Part shown: positions 25,632 to 32,251 of the stretch, piece after piece
How the letters are laid out: every line of letters begins with the position of its first letter
How positions within the stretch are numbered: position 1 is the first letter of the stretch
NCBI RefSeq assembly: GCF_022606355.1
Contig: NZ_JAHHZQ010000003.1
Location: 682,001-746,000, forward strand
DNA from: Leifsonia shinshuensis
Lineage (GTDB): Bacteria > Actinomycetota > Actinomycetes > Actinomycetales > Microbacteriaceae
Direction of reading: 5' to 3'
DNA length: 64,000 bases
Notes under the pieces: generated by a model
Told to the model about the DNA's origin: nothing
Databases searched by the model: none
Seen by the model: only the letters and a program-made list of their open reading frames with translations
Position numbers and translations under genes: made by a program

Positions 25632-26297
25632 TTAGGCAGCCGCGAGGGCCAGATTCTCTACGGTCGCGTTCGGGAGGTCGAAGTCGGCGGCGACGTCCTG
25701 CATCGACTCGCCCGCCGCAATGCGCGCGAGGATGTCGTCGACCCGGACGCCGTAGTCGGTGAGCGTGGGCTGTCCGAAGTTGATCGCCGGATCGAGCGTC
25801 CAGTCCGCACCGGCCGCTCGGGGGATGCGCAACTGCCCGATGAAGCCGTCCCGGTAGTCCACGTGCTTGAGGTGCTCTCGCACGATCTCACCGAACATCG
25901 CATGACCGTTGCGGACGACGACCAACCGGTTGTCATCGAAGGCGCTGTCCCTCTCTCGAAGATCCCAGAGGATATCGGCGCCGTCTGTCTTAAGCCGGTC
26001 GCTCGCTAGTGCGTGCTCGAGCCCTATCTGCGTGCGGAGTTGCTCGAGCGCAGGTCGGATCCGCGCCACCGGCACGCCCGCTCTCGTGAAAGCACGGACG
26101 ATCCAGGCCTCCGCAAGACCGACGAACGGGACGGTGTAACCACGGCCCGGACGCTCGACGGTGATGAACGGCGACATACGATTGCCCGCCGTGGTCGTGT
26201 ATCCGGTCGCCCAGTGATTGAATGTCGACCGAGGCATCCCGATCAAGTCAGCCGCCTCGCCTTGCGCGTAGAGCGGGGTCATCAGCAGCTCATCCAC
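25632..26297 (-). CDS. DUF433 antitoxin (VapB45-like)
   Basis: The 221-residue protein has an N-terminal helix-turn-helix-like stretch (GEAADLIGMPRSTFNHWATG, residues about 12-31), a middle domain, and a C-terminal DUF433 domain from about residue 160 (DPAINFGQPTLTDYGVRVDD, then AGESMQDVAADFDLPNATV). DUF433 proteins pair with PIN-like nucleases. GTG 26297 follows GGAGGGG; an ATG five codons later is an alternative. The frame is open to 26624, but that part has poor coding character. It should bind its own promoter and neutralise the downstream PIN-like protein. Confidence 0.75.
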   Translation of the reverse strand: MDELLMTPLYAQGEAADLIGMPRSTFNHWATGYTTTAGNRMSPFITVERPGRGYTVPFVGLAEAWIVRAFTRAGVPVARIRPALEQLRTQIGLEHALASDRLKTDGADILWDLRERDSAFDDNRLVVVRNGHAMFGEIVREHLKHVDYRDGFIGQLRIPRAAGADWTLDPAINFGQPTLTDYGVRVDDILARIAAGESMQDVAADFDLPNATVENLALAAA

Positions 26298-26648
26298 AAT
26301 GTCCCCTCCCGGAGTCGGCTCAATGAGAAATACTACCGGAGCGCGCACCTGCCGAGACGCGTCGCCGCTCCGAAAGGTGCCGAGACGTGCTCGACGAAGC
26401 GGAAGGCTCCCCGGGGCGCAGGATGCAGCACACCTCCGCAGGAACGGCGTCCGCGTCGGTGACCGTGCAGAGCACGAGCGATGAGATGACGGTGTCGGCC
26501 GGTGCTCTCGGCCATCCGCTCGCGAAGGTCGAGGCGAACGCCATGTCGGGCGGCCGACGCGCGCATGCAGCGGTTGGCTCCATCGCGTCGGCCTGCGGTG
26601 CGGAGCTGCACCCGTCCTCAGCACTGCCGCCGACTACGATGGCCCGAC
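26298..26648. other. 351 bp region without a supported gene
   Basis: Overlapping frames exist on both strands (for example 26387-26752 plus and 26320-26583 minus), but none has a ribosome-binding site, a recognisable fold or consistent third-position GC. The sequence is less GC-rich than its surroundings near 26300-26400, consistent with the promoter of the toxin-antitoxin unit. A -10-like TACGAT lies at 26635-26640, before the hydrolase gene. Confidence 0.4.
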
Positions 26649-27431
26649 ATGGACGACCTCACGCTGACCCGACCCGGTGCGACCCTCGCCTACGACAGCT
26701 CGGGCGATGGACCGCTCGTGGTGCAAGCCCATGGCCTGACCTCGAGCCGTGACGCGGAGCTGGAGCTGCTCGATGTGCGGGCCCTGGCGGACGACGGCCA
26801 CCGGCTGGTCCGCTACGACGCGGCCGGGCACGGGCGGTCTCCCGGCTCCGACGACCCGGAGCGCTACCGCTGGACCACGCTCGCGGACGACCTGATCGCC
26901 CTGCTCGACGAGGTCGGCGGGCAGGAGCCCGTCGACGCCATCGGCATCTCGATGGGAACGGGCACGATCCTGACGGCGGCCGTGCGGCATCCCGAACGCT
27001 TCCGTCGGCTCGTGCTGGGGCTGCCGCCGACGGCGTGGGACACCCGTCCGGCGCAGGCCGCCCTCTACGGGCAGATGGCGGACATCATCGAGACGCGAGG
27101 CTGGGAGGGGCTGGAGCAGTTGCTGGCCGCCGCGCCCGTGACGCTGCCGCCGGTGATGGCGGAGCGGGAGCTGACACCGCGATTCGAGCTGCGGCCGGAG
27201 ACAGCGCCGACGGTGCCGCGCGGTGCCGCGCTCTCCGACCTCCCGGCGCCGGACGAGCTCGCGACCCTGCGGATGCCGGTGCTGCTGCTGCCGTGGGCCG
27301 GCGACCCGGGCCACCCGCTCGCGACCGCCGAGCGGCTGCGCGAGCTCCTGCCCGGCTCGCAGCTGTTCGTCGCCGAACACGCCGCCGACGCCGACACCTG
27401 GCCGGAGCGGATCGCCGCGTTCCTCCGCTGA
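26649..27431 (+). CDS. alpha/beta hydrolase
   Basis: The 260-residue protein has the alpha/beta hydrolase order: VVQAHGLTSSRDAE (oxyanion-hole HG), RYDAAGHGRSPGSDDPERY, the nucleophile elbow GISMGTG with Ser near residue 102, and a late acid in LPWAGDPGHPLATA with a His in VAEHAADADTWPE. Closest in style to haloperoxidase/lactonase-like hydrolases, but the substrate is unknown. The ATG comes 8 nt after TACGAT and lacks a ribosome-binding site, so the mRNA may be leaderless. Confidence 0.87.
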   Translation: MDDLTLTRPGATLAYDSSGDGPLVVQAHGLTSSRDAELELLDVRALADDGHRLVRYDAAGHGRSPGSDDPERYRWTTLADDLIALLDEVGGQEPVDAIGISMGTGTILTAAVRHPERFRRLVLGLPPTAWDTRPAQAALYGQMADIIETRGWEGLEQLLAAAPVTLPPVMAERELTPRFELRPETAPTVPRGAALSDLPAPDELATLRMPVLLLPWAGDPGHPLATAERLRELLPGSQLFVAEHAADADTWPERIAAFLR

Positions 27432-27487
27432 GGAGCGGTCGAGGGGCAGCTGAGGCGTCGACCTCGATGCACGCTAGGGTGAGGCCG

Positions 27488-27907
27488 ATGGCCGCCCTCC
27501 GGTATGTGCGATTCCGCTCGCCCACTCCCAACGCCCGCGGCGTGCAGGTCGGCATGTTCGCCCTGGCCAACGGGCTCGAGCGCGTCGGCGCGTTCACCCC
27601 GGAGGAGAGCGAACGGTGGAGGCGCGCCAACGCCTGGTTCGAGGCCGCGTATCCGGAGCCCACGTCGATCGACCCGTGTGTGTACGATCGCACCGCGAAC
27701 CCGGGGGCGGTGGCCTGGTTCAGACGCACGGCCGTCGAGCTGATCGAGATGACGACGCTCTACGCGGAACTGCTTGACGCGCATCAGGTGGCATGGGAGC
27801 GGGTCGAGACGGACGACCCGGGGCGGGTGATCTACGAGGACGCTGTTCAGGCGATCGCGGTACCACGCTCCGGCACCGCAGGCGTCGCGGGATCTCACTG
27901 GATCTGA
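27488..27907 (+). CDS. hypothetical protein, 139 residues
   Basis: I do not recognise the family. The protein is compact and mixed alpha/beta, beginning AALRYVRFRSPTPNARGVQV, followed by a helix (PEESERWRRANAWFEAAYPE), a CVYDRTANPGAVAWF segment and a helix carrying ELIEMTTLYAELLDAH. The ATG lies 7 nt after TAGGGT (27475-27480), which could be the -10 of a leaderless mRNA; AGGGTGAGG could also serve as a ribosome-binding site. The 3' end overlaps the convergent GNAT gene by 13 nt. Confidence 0.75.
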   Translation: MAALRYVRFRSPTPNARGVQVGMFALANGLERVGAFTPEESERWRRANAWFEAAYPEPTSIDPCVYDRTANPGAVAWFRRTAVELIEMTTLYAELLDAHQVAWERVETDDPGRVIYEDAVQAIAVPRSGTAGVAGSHWI

Positions 27908-28584
27908 GGCAGCCGGATCCCCAGGTTCCTGCCGTAGCGCTGCAGCCCCAGGCTCCCGGCGAGAGCGACCGAGGCCGCGTTGTCCTCGCGGCAGCGCCAC
28001 CGCGCGATCCCGGCCTCCCGGGTCGCCGCGCTCAACGCGACGGACGCCACCGCCCTGCCGAGGCCGAGACCGCGGACTTCGGGAGCGACGAGGAGGCCGA
28101 CATCCGTATGGCCGCCGACCCATCCGCCCAGTGCGGACACGGCGACGAGAGTCTTTCCGTGCCAGAGCCCGAACCGGATGGCGTCGGGCTCCACGACGCC
28201 GGACTCCTCGACCTCCTCCGGCTCGATGCGCTCGACCATCCGCAGCACCTCGGCGGGATCGGGGTGGACCTCCGCGATGGTCGGCGCCACGCTCGCGCTC
28301 CCGAGATAGTGGGCGGCAGGGCCGAGGACGACCGGCGATGCATCACCGAGCACCTCTCGCCAGGCACGGGGGTCCAACGCGACATCGTGGGAGATCTCCT
28401 CGACCTCTGGGCGGCGCAGGCTCGGTGCGCGCACGCGGACCGTCCCGCCGAGGCTCAGCACGTAGATGCCGGCTCCGGGGTCGTCGACGTAGGTCGTGTG
28501 CAGGCCGGGCCGCCGCAGCTCACGCGTCTCGACGCCGAAGACGCCCGCCCAGTATTCGTCGGCGCGGTCGGTCGGAGCGCTCAC
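27895..28584 (-). CDS. GNAT family N-acetyltransferase
   Basis: The 229-residue protein has an N-terminal domain of about 110 residues and a C-terminal GNAT fold with the acetyl-CoA motif LLVAPEVRGLGLGRAVASVAL (R/Q-x-x-G-x-G/A form VRGLGLG). The last strand ends LGLQRYGRNLGIRL. The acceptor is unknown. The gene starts 6 nt after the stop of the TfoX-like gene on the same strand, so the two are probably one transcript. It overlaps the convergent 139-residue gene at its 3' end. Confidence 0.87.
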   Translation of the reverse strand: MSAPTDRADEYWAGVFGVETRELRRPGLHTTYVDDPGAGIYVLSLGGTVRVRAPSLRRPEVEEISHDVALDPRAWREVLGDASPVVLGPAAHYLGSASVAPTIAEVHPDPAEVLRMVERIEPEEVEESGVVEPDAIRFGLWHGKTLVAVSALGGWVGGHTDVGLLVAPEVRGLGLGRAVASVALSAATREAGIARWRCREDNAASVALAGSLGLQRYGRNLGIRLPQIQ

Positions 28585-28590
28585 GCCACC

Positions 28591-28914
28591 TCAGGAGTCC
28601 ATCCCGACCGCGGGCTCGCCGACGAACTGGTGCGCCTCGCCGGCGAGCTCCGGCCAGTCCTCGGCCTCGGAGACGGCGACCCAGGCGCCCTTCGGCTCGG
28701 CCCGGCCGGCGGCGACGGCGGACGCGACTCCGCGGCCGACGAGGTCGGCGGCGCGCGAGGGCGGCAGGTCGGTCACGAGGGCGTCGTCGTCGAGATACGC
28801 GAAGAGCCGGCCGCGCACGTGGAGGCCGGTGACCGTCAGCGACACGTCCAGGTCGGGGTCGTTGAGCAGTTGGGTGGAGAGCAGGTCGAAGGCGACGTCG
28901 GGGCGGTCGGTCAT
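28591..28914 (-). CDS. TfoX/YjbR-like small protein
   Basis: The 107-residue protein has the sequence style of TfoX-N-terminal/MmcQ-YjbR folds: GRLFAYLDDDALVTDLPPSR, then an AADLVGRG helix and GAWVAVSEAEDW before a final helix EAHQFVG. These small proteins have no established enzymatic role outside competence regulators, and the match is by pattern only. It is the upstream partner of the GNAT gene, separated by 6 nt. Confidence 0.7.
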   Translation of the reverse strand: MTDRPDVAFDLLSTQLLNDPDLDVSLTVTGLHVRGRLFAYLDDDALVTDLPPSRAADLVGRGVASAVAAGRAEPKGAWVAVSEAEDWPELAGEAHQFVGEPAVGMDS

Positions 28915-29073
28915 GGCGATCCTCTCGATCGGGTCAGGATCCTATCGAACCGGAATCGTCGCCACACCGCTAGGTGCGATCCGTTCGTGGCGACGGCTGT
29001 CGATTTCGGGCCGGTCGGCACGTCGTAGGGGTGAACAGCTGCCGACCGGCAGCGCGAGACGAGGAGGACGACG

Positions 29074-29370
29074 ATGACGAAATTCGTTCTGCTGTACCAG
29101 GGCGGTGCGGCACCCCAGAGCCCCGAAGAGGGCGAACAGCTGACGAAGGCGTGGGTGGAGTGGTTCGGCAGGGCCGGTGACGCCATCCTCGACCGCGGCA
29201 ACGCCTTCGGCGCGTCGACCGCCGAGGGGGCCGACCTGCCCGCGAGCGGAGTCAACGGATACTCGGTCGTCGAGGCCGGCTCGGCCGCCGCGGTGGACGG
29301 GCTGCTCGTGGGGCATCCGCACCTGGCCTCCGGTGGCCGGATCGAGATCCACGAGACCATCGACATGTGA
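29074..29370 (+). CDS. YCII-related domain protein
   Basis: The 98-residue protein is a YciI-like ferredoxin-fold domain (KFVLLYQGGAAPQSPEEGEQ at the start, GYSVVEAGSAAAVDGLLVGH, and the C-terminal strand GGRIEIHETIDM). Proteins of this family often accompany ECF sigma factors or have dehalogenase-like chemistry; neither context is present here. GAGGAGGACGACG precedes the ATG. The next gene on the same strand starts 72 nt later. Confidence 0.87.
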   Translation: MTKFVLLYQGGAAPQSPEEGEQLTKAWVEWFGRAGDAILDRGNAFGASTAEGADLPASGVNGYSVVEAGSAAAVDGLLVGHPHLASGGRIEIHETIDM

Positions 29371-29442
29371 GCAGGCGTGCGCGCCGGACGCGCGGTCGCG
29401 TCCGGCGCGCCGCGTAGGGTGGCCTCAGCCGAGGAGGTTCCG

Positions 29443-29979
29443 ATGCGGAAGATCGTGGTCTACGAGTTGCTGTCCCTCGACGGGGTGGCCGAGGACCCCG
29501 ACGCGTTCATCGTCGGCTGGGACGACGACATGGACGCCGAGCTCGGCGCCGTGATCGGGACGCAGGGTGACGTGATCCTGGGGCGCCGCAGCTACGACGA
29601 GTGGTCCCGGTTCTGGCCGACGAGCACGATCGAGCCGTTCGCCACGTTCATCAACGGGGTGGCGAAGCACATCGTCACGTCGACGCCGCTCGACGGGCGG
29701 TGGGCGAACGCCACTGCCGTCGACGGCGACCCTGTCGCGTTCGCGCGGCGGCTGAAGGAGGGCGACGGCGGCGACATCGGGGTGCACGCCAGCATCTCGG
29801 TCGCGCGCACGCTGCTGGCGGCCGGCGTTGTCGACGAGCTGCGGCTCGTGATCGCGCCCCGGATCGCCGGGGCCGGACGCCGGCTTCTCGACGGCCTCCC
29901 GCCGCTGCGGCTCGAGACGATCCGCAACGTCACCTCGGCGACGGGGTATCTGCTCGTGGACTACCGCATCGCGCACTGA
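29443..29979 (+). CDS. DHFR/RibD-like family reductase
   Basis: The 178-residue protein has the DHFR-like opening RKIVVYELLSLDGVAEDPDA, the phosphate/nicotinamide segment VILGRRSYDEW and a late GVHASISVARTLLAAGVVDEL followed by a LLVDYRI strand. Members of this family (YwjB/YyaP-like) are presumed NADPH-dependent reductases of unknown substrate. GAGGAGG precedes the ATG, and TAGGGT at 29414-29419 may be its -10. It is distinct from the RibD-like gene at 21085 and has no operon partner downstream. Confidence 0.87.
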   Translation: MRKIVVYELLSLDGVAEDPDAFIVGWDDDMDAELGAVIGTQGDVILGRRSYDEWSRFWPTSTIEPFATFINGVAKHIVTSTPLDGRWANATAVDGDPVAFARRLKEGDGGDIGVHASISVARTLLAAGVVDELRLVIAPRIAGAGRRLLDGLPPLRLETIRNVTSATGYLLVDYRIAH

Positions 29980-29984
29980 CCACC

Positions 29985-30047
29985 CGCCGAGGGGCACGCA
30001 AACGCCCCTAAGTGCGTGTTTTAGGGGCGTTTGCGTGCCCCTCGGCG
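29985..30047. terminator. perfect palindrome, copy D, between convergent genes
   Basis: Two exact 27 nt arms (29985-30011 and 30021-30047) flank a 9 nt loop. The inner ends TAA/TTA and the GGGGCGTTTGCGTGCCCC block make it a strong bidirectional hairpin. It is the most perfect of the four related palindromes and lies 6 nt after the reductase stop and 12 nt before the HxlR stop. Confidence 0.85.
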
Positions 30048-30058
30048 TCAGGTGCGCG

Positions 30059-30700
30059 TCAGGCGGCCAGATGGAAGGTGCTCGCGAAGCGCGACAGGAG
30101 GTCGCCGGAGCCGCGGAGCACCTCCACCACTCCCGTCTCGATGGCGCGGGCCGGGGCGAGTTCGCCCGAGATGAGCCGATGGAGGCCCGGGCCGCTCGCG
30201 AAGGCGAAGTCGACGGGACCCTCGCCGCGCGCCACCGCGAGCGTCGGACCGTCCACCCGGATGAACAGGCTGCCCTCGCCGAAGCGGGCACCGTACGCCG
30301 TCGACGGGAGCGTGGCGGCGACCTGCGGCTGGAACGCGGTGCGCAGCGAGATCGCCATCGAGTCCGGGGTGACGATCTGCTCCTGGCGCGGATCCTCCAT
30401 CGCCTTGAACCCCCAGGCGCCGAGCGCGAGCACGATCGGTTCGAGCTCCCGGCCGTAGGGCGTCAGCTCGTAGAGGATGATGCGGGAGCGCGGCGCCCGG
30501 CGGATGATGCCGGCCGCCTGCAGCTCCTTGAGCCGCGCCGCCAGGATGTTGCTCGGGATGCGGGGCAGTCCCGCCGCGAGCTCCCCGTAGCGGCGCGGCC
30601 CGACGAGCAGGTCACGGACGATGAGCAGGGCCCAGCGCTCCCCCACCAGCTCCAGGCCGCGCGTGATGCCGTCGTACTGGCCGTAGTCTCGCGCGACCAT
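30059..30700 (-). CDS. HxlR family transcriptional regulator
   Basis: The 213-residue protein has an HxlR winged helix in its first 110 residues (ELVGERWALLIVRDLLVGPRRYGELAAG, then ILAARLKELQAAGIIRR and the wing). It continues with an extra C-terminal domain of about 100 residues resembling SCP2-type sterol-carrier folds (FIRVDGPTLAVARGEG), as in other long HxlR proteins. ATG 30700 lies 5 nt after the VOC stop, so the regulator is the second gene of that transcript. Long upstream reading-through of this frame (to 31969) is a shadow. Confidence 0.87.
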   Translation of the reverse strand: MVARDYGQYDGITRGLELVGERWALLIVRDLLVGPRRYGELAAGLPRIPSNILAARLKELQAAGIIRRAPRSRIILYELTPYGRELEPIVLALGAWGFKAMEDPRQEQIVTPDSMAISLRTAFQPQVAATLPSTAYGARFGEGSLFIRVDGPTLAVARGEGPVDFAFASGPGLHRLISGELAPARAIETGVVEVLRGSGDLLSRFASTFHLAA

Positions 30701-30705
30701 CGGCC

Positions 30706-31143
30706 TCAGGCCTGCTGGTTCAGGTACGCCTCGGGGCCCTGCTGCGCCGCGACCGGGTCCATCCAGCCGAACTCGAGGATGTTGCCGTCGGGGTCGGCCA
30801 GCTGACGCTGGTACATGAAGCCGTAGTCGGCGGCCGGACGCTCCTCGACGCCACCGGCGGCGACGCCGTCGGCGATCGTCTTGTCGACGACCTCGCGGCT
30901 GTCGAGCATGATCGAGGTGGATGCCGACACGGTCTTGGAGGGCTCGCCGACCGGGCGGTCGGAGAACGTCGAGAAGAACTCGCGCGTGACGATCATGAAG
31001 TAGTTGTGGTCTTCGTCGACGACGACGCAGGCGGCGTTGTGGTCGGTGAAGAGCGGGTTGATGGTGAAACCGACGGCCGTGTAGAACGCCTTCGCGCGCT
31101 CCAGATCGGTCACCGGCAGGTTGACGAACATCATCGCGGTCAT
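30706..31143 (-). CDS. VOC family (glyoxalase-like) protein
   Basis: The 145-residue protein is a single VOC module: MFVNLPVTDLERAKAFYTAV at the start, HNYFMIVTREFFSTF, and the DPDGNILEFGWMD end. This form is close to the PhnB/glyoxalase-like lactoylglutathione-lyase relatives that are often of unknown substrate. AAGGGAGAACC precedes ATG 31143. It is followed at 5 nt by the HxlR regulator, which may respond to the compound this protein acts on. Confidence 0.88.
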   Translation of the reverse strand: MTAMMFVNLPVTDLERAKAFYTAVGFTINPLFTDHNAACVVVDEDHNYFMIVTREFFSTFSDRPVGEPSKTVSASTSIMLDSREVVDKTIADGVAAGGVEERPAADYGFMYQRQLADPDGNILEFGWMDPVAAQQGPEAYLNQQA

Positions 31144-31251
31144 CGTGGTTCTCCCTTGTCGTGGATCGCTGTTGTTGAGACCCATACTTGCAAAAAACAA
31201 GTGGGTCGTCAAGACCCGGATCCCCCTGCCGTGCGGGACGTGCGGGACGCC

Positions 31252-32052
31252 CTATTCGGTCAGCCGCCGCACCGTGAGCGCCTGCTCGGCGAAGCCCACG
31301 GCTCCGTCCCGATCGTGCAGCACCGAGTGCGTGACACCCAGGCCGGTGGCCCCGAACACGACCTCCGTGTCGAGCCCGAGCCAGCCTCCGCTCGGCGCCC
31401 GGTGCAGGTGGATGGTCAAATCGACGTTCGGGAACATCCACCGGGTCGGATGCTCGCGCACGGCGACGCCGTTCGCGGTGTCGACCAGGGTGATCCAGGC
31501 GGCGACCGGGTCGACCTCCTCGCCGTCGACGAGGGCGCAGTGCGTCGACAGCCACGCGATCCCGCGCCCGGCCTGCGGCGGCTGCACGGCACGCGAGTCG
31601 AGGGAGGCGACGTAGCCGCCGATCCAGTCGTCCGACATCGACCACGGCACAGCGGTCTCCGGCGACGGCAGCGCGGCGGGCGCTCCGCCGGCGACCTCCG
31701 CGGTGTCGAACGCGGAGAGCAGCCAGGCGCGCGCCCGCACGGCCGTGCGCCCGTGGATGACGACCGTCGCTTCGAGGAGCTCGATGGTGCGGCCGGGCCG
31801 GATGGTCTGGACGGCGACCTCCACGTCCGCGAGGGCGAGGAAGCCGAGGATGTCGAAGCTGATCCGCGCGAGCTGGAGCTCCGGTCCGTCGGAGTTCGCG
31901 GCGAAGCGCAGGATCTCGTGGGTGATCAGACCGCCCAGCGGGCTGAAGTGCATCTCGTCGTCGGCCCACGCACCGCCCGCGTGCCGGGTCGGGGCGTACC
32001 TCCCGTCGCCGAGGGGGACGAAGTAGGCATCGGGGGTCGTCTGAGCATCCAC
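31252..32052 (-). CDS. acyl-CoA thioesterase (TesB-like double hotdog)
   Basis: The 266-residue protein has two hotdog halves: an N-terminal one (YAPTRHAGGAWADDEMHFSP, then ISFDILGFLALADVEVAVQT) and a C-terminal one (PNVDLTIHLHRAPSGGWLGL, GVTHSVLHDRDGAVGFAEQA). This is the actinobacterial acyl-CoA thioesterase/thioesterase-family protein architecture. The fatty-acyl substrate is not known. A TAGGTT hexamer lies 10 nt upstream of the ATG, with GGAGA between as a possible ribosome-binding site. It is divergent from the tiny acidic gene at 32098. Confidence 0.85.
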   Translation of the reverse strand: MDAQTTPDAYFVPLGDGRYAPTRHAGGAWADDEMHFSPLGGLITHEILRFAANSDGPELQLARISFDILGFLALADVEVAVQTIRPGRTIELLEATVVIHGRTAVRARAWLLSAFDTAEVAGGAPAALPSPETAVPWSMSDDWIGGYVASLDSRAVQPPQAGRGIAWLSTHCALVDGEEVDPVAAWITLVDTANGVAVREHPTRWMFPNVDLTIHLHRAPSGGWLGLDTEVVFGATGLGVTHSVLHDRDGAVGFAEQALTVRRLTE

Positions 32053-32097
32053 GTCTCCAACCTAGGCGCAGTGGGTGGAACGGGAGAGACTGTGGGC

Positions 32098-32235
32098 ATG
32101 AACAGAGAGAAGCGGCAGCGGGAGGCCGACGCCGAAGCCCGCGCGCAAGCGGCGGAAGCAGTGGAGGCCACGGAGACGGACGACGGCTTCGTCGACGCCG
32201 ACGAGACGCTGGAGGCGGAGGAGGAACCGGGCTAA
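32098..32235 (+). CDS. small acidic protein, 45 residues
   Basis: A short frame encodes a highly charged peptide (MNREKRQREADAEARAQAAE, then Glu/Asp-rich to the end). Start ATG 32098 has GGGAGAG upstream at a long spacing. Third positions are GC-rich, and the protein is coherent, basic at the start and acidic at the end. No family is recognised. It sits between the divergent thioesterase gene and the convergent Pnkp gene. Confidence 0.45.
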   Translation: MNREKRQREADAEARAQAAEAVEATETDDGFVDADETLEAEEEPG

Positions 32236-32251
32236 CGCCCGGCCGCGCCGC

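Noticed and set aside
26387-26752. A possible small gene between the antitoxin and the alpha/beta hydrolase
   Set aside because: No ribosome-binding site, no family resemblance, and it overlaps the hydrolase start in another frame.
30059-31969. A 636-codon frame that would fuse other sequence to the HxlR regulator
   Set aside because: The upstream part is the shadow of the VOC and thioesterase genes. The HxlR fold begins at ATG 30700.
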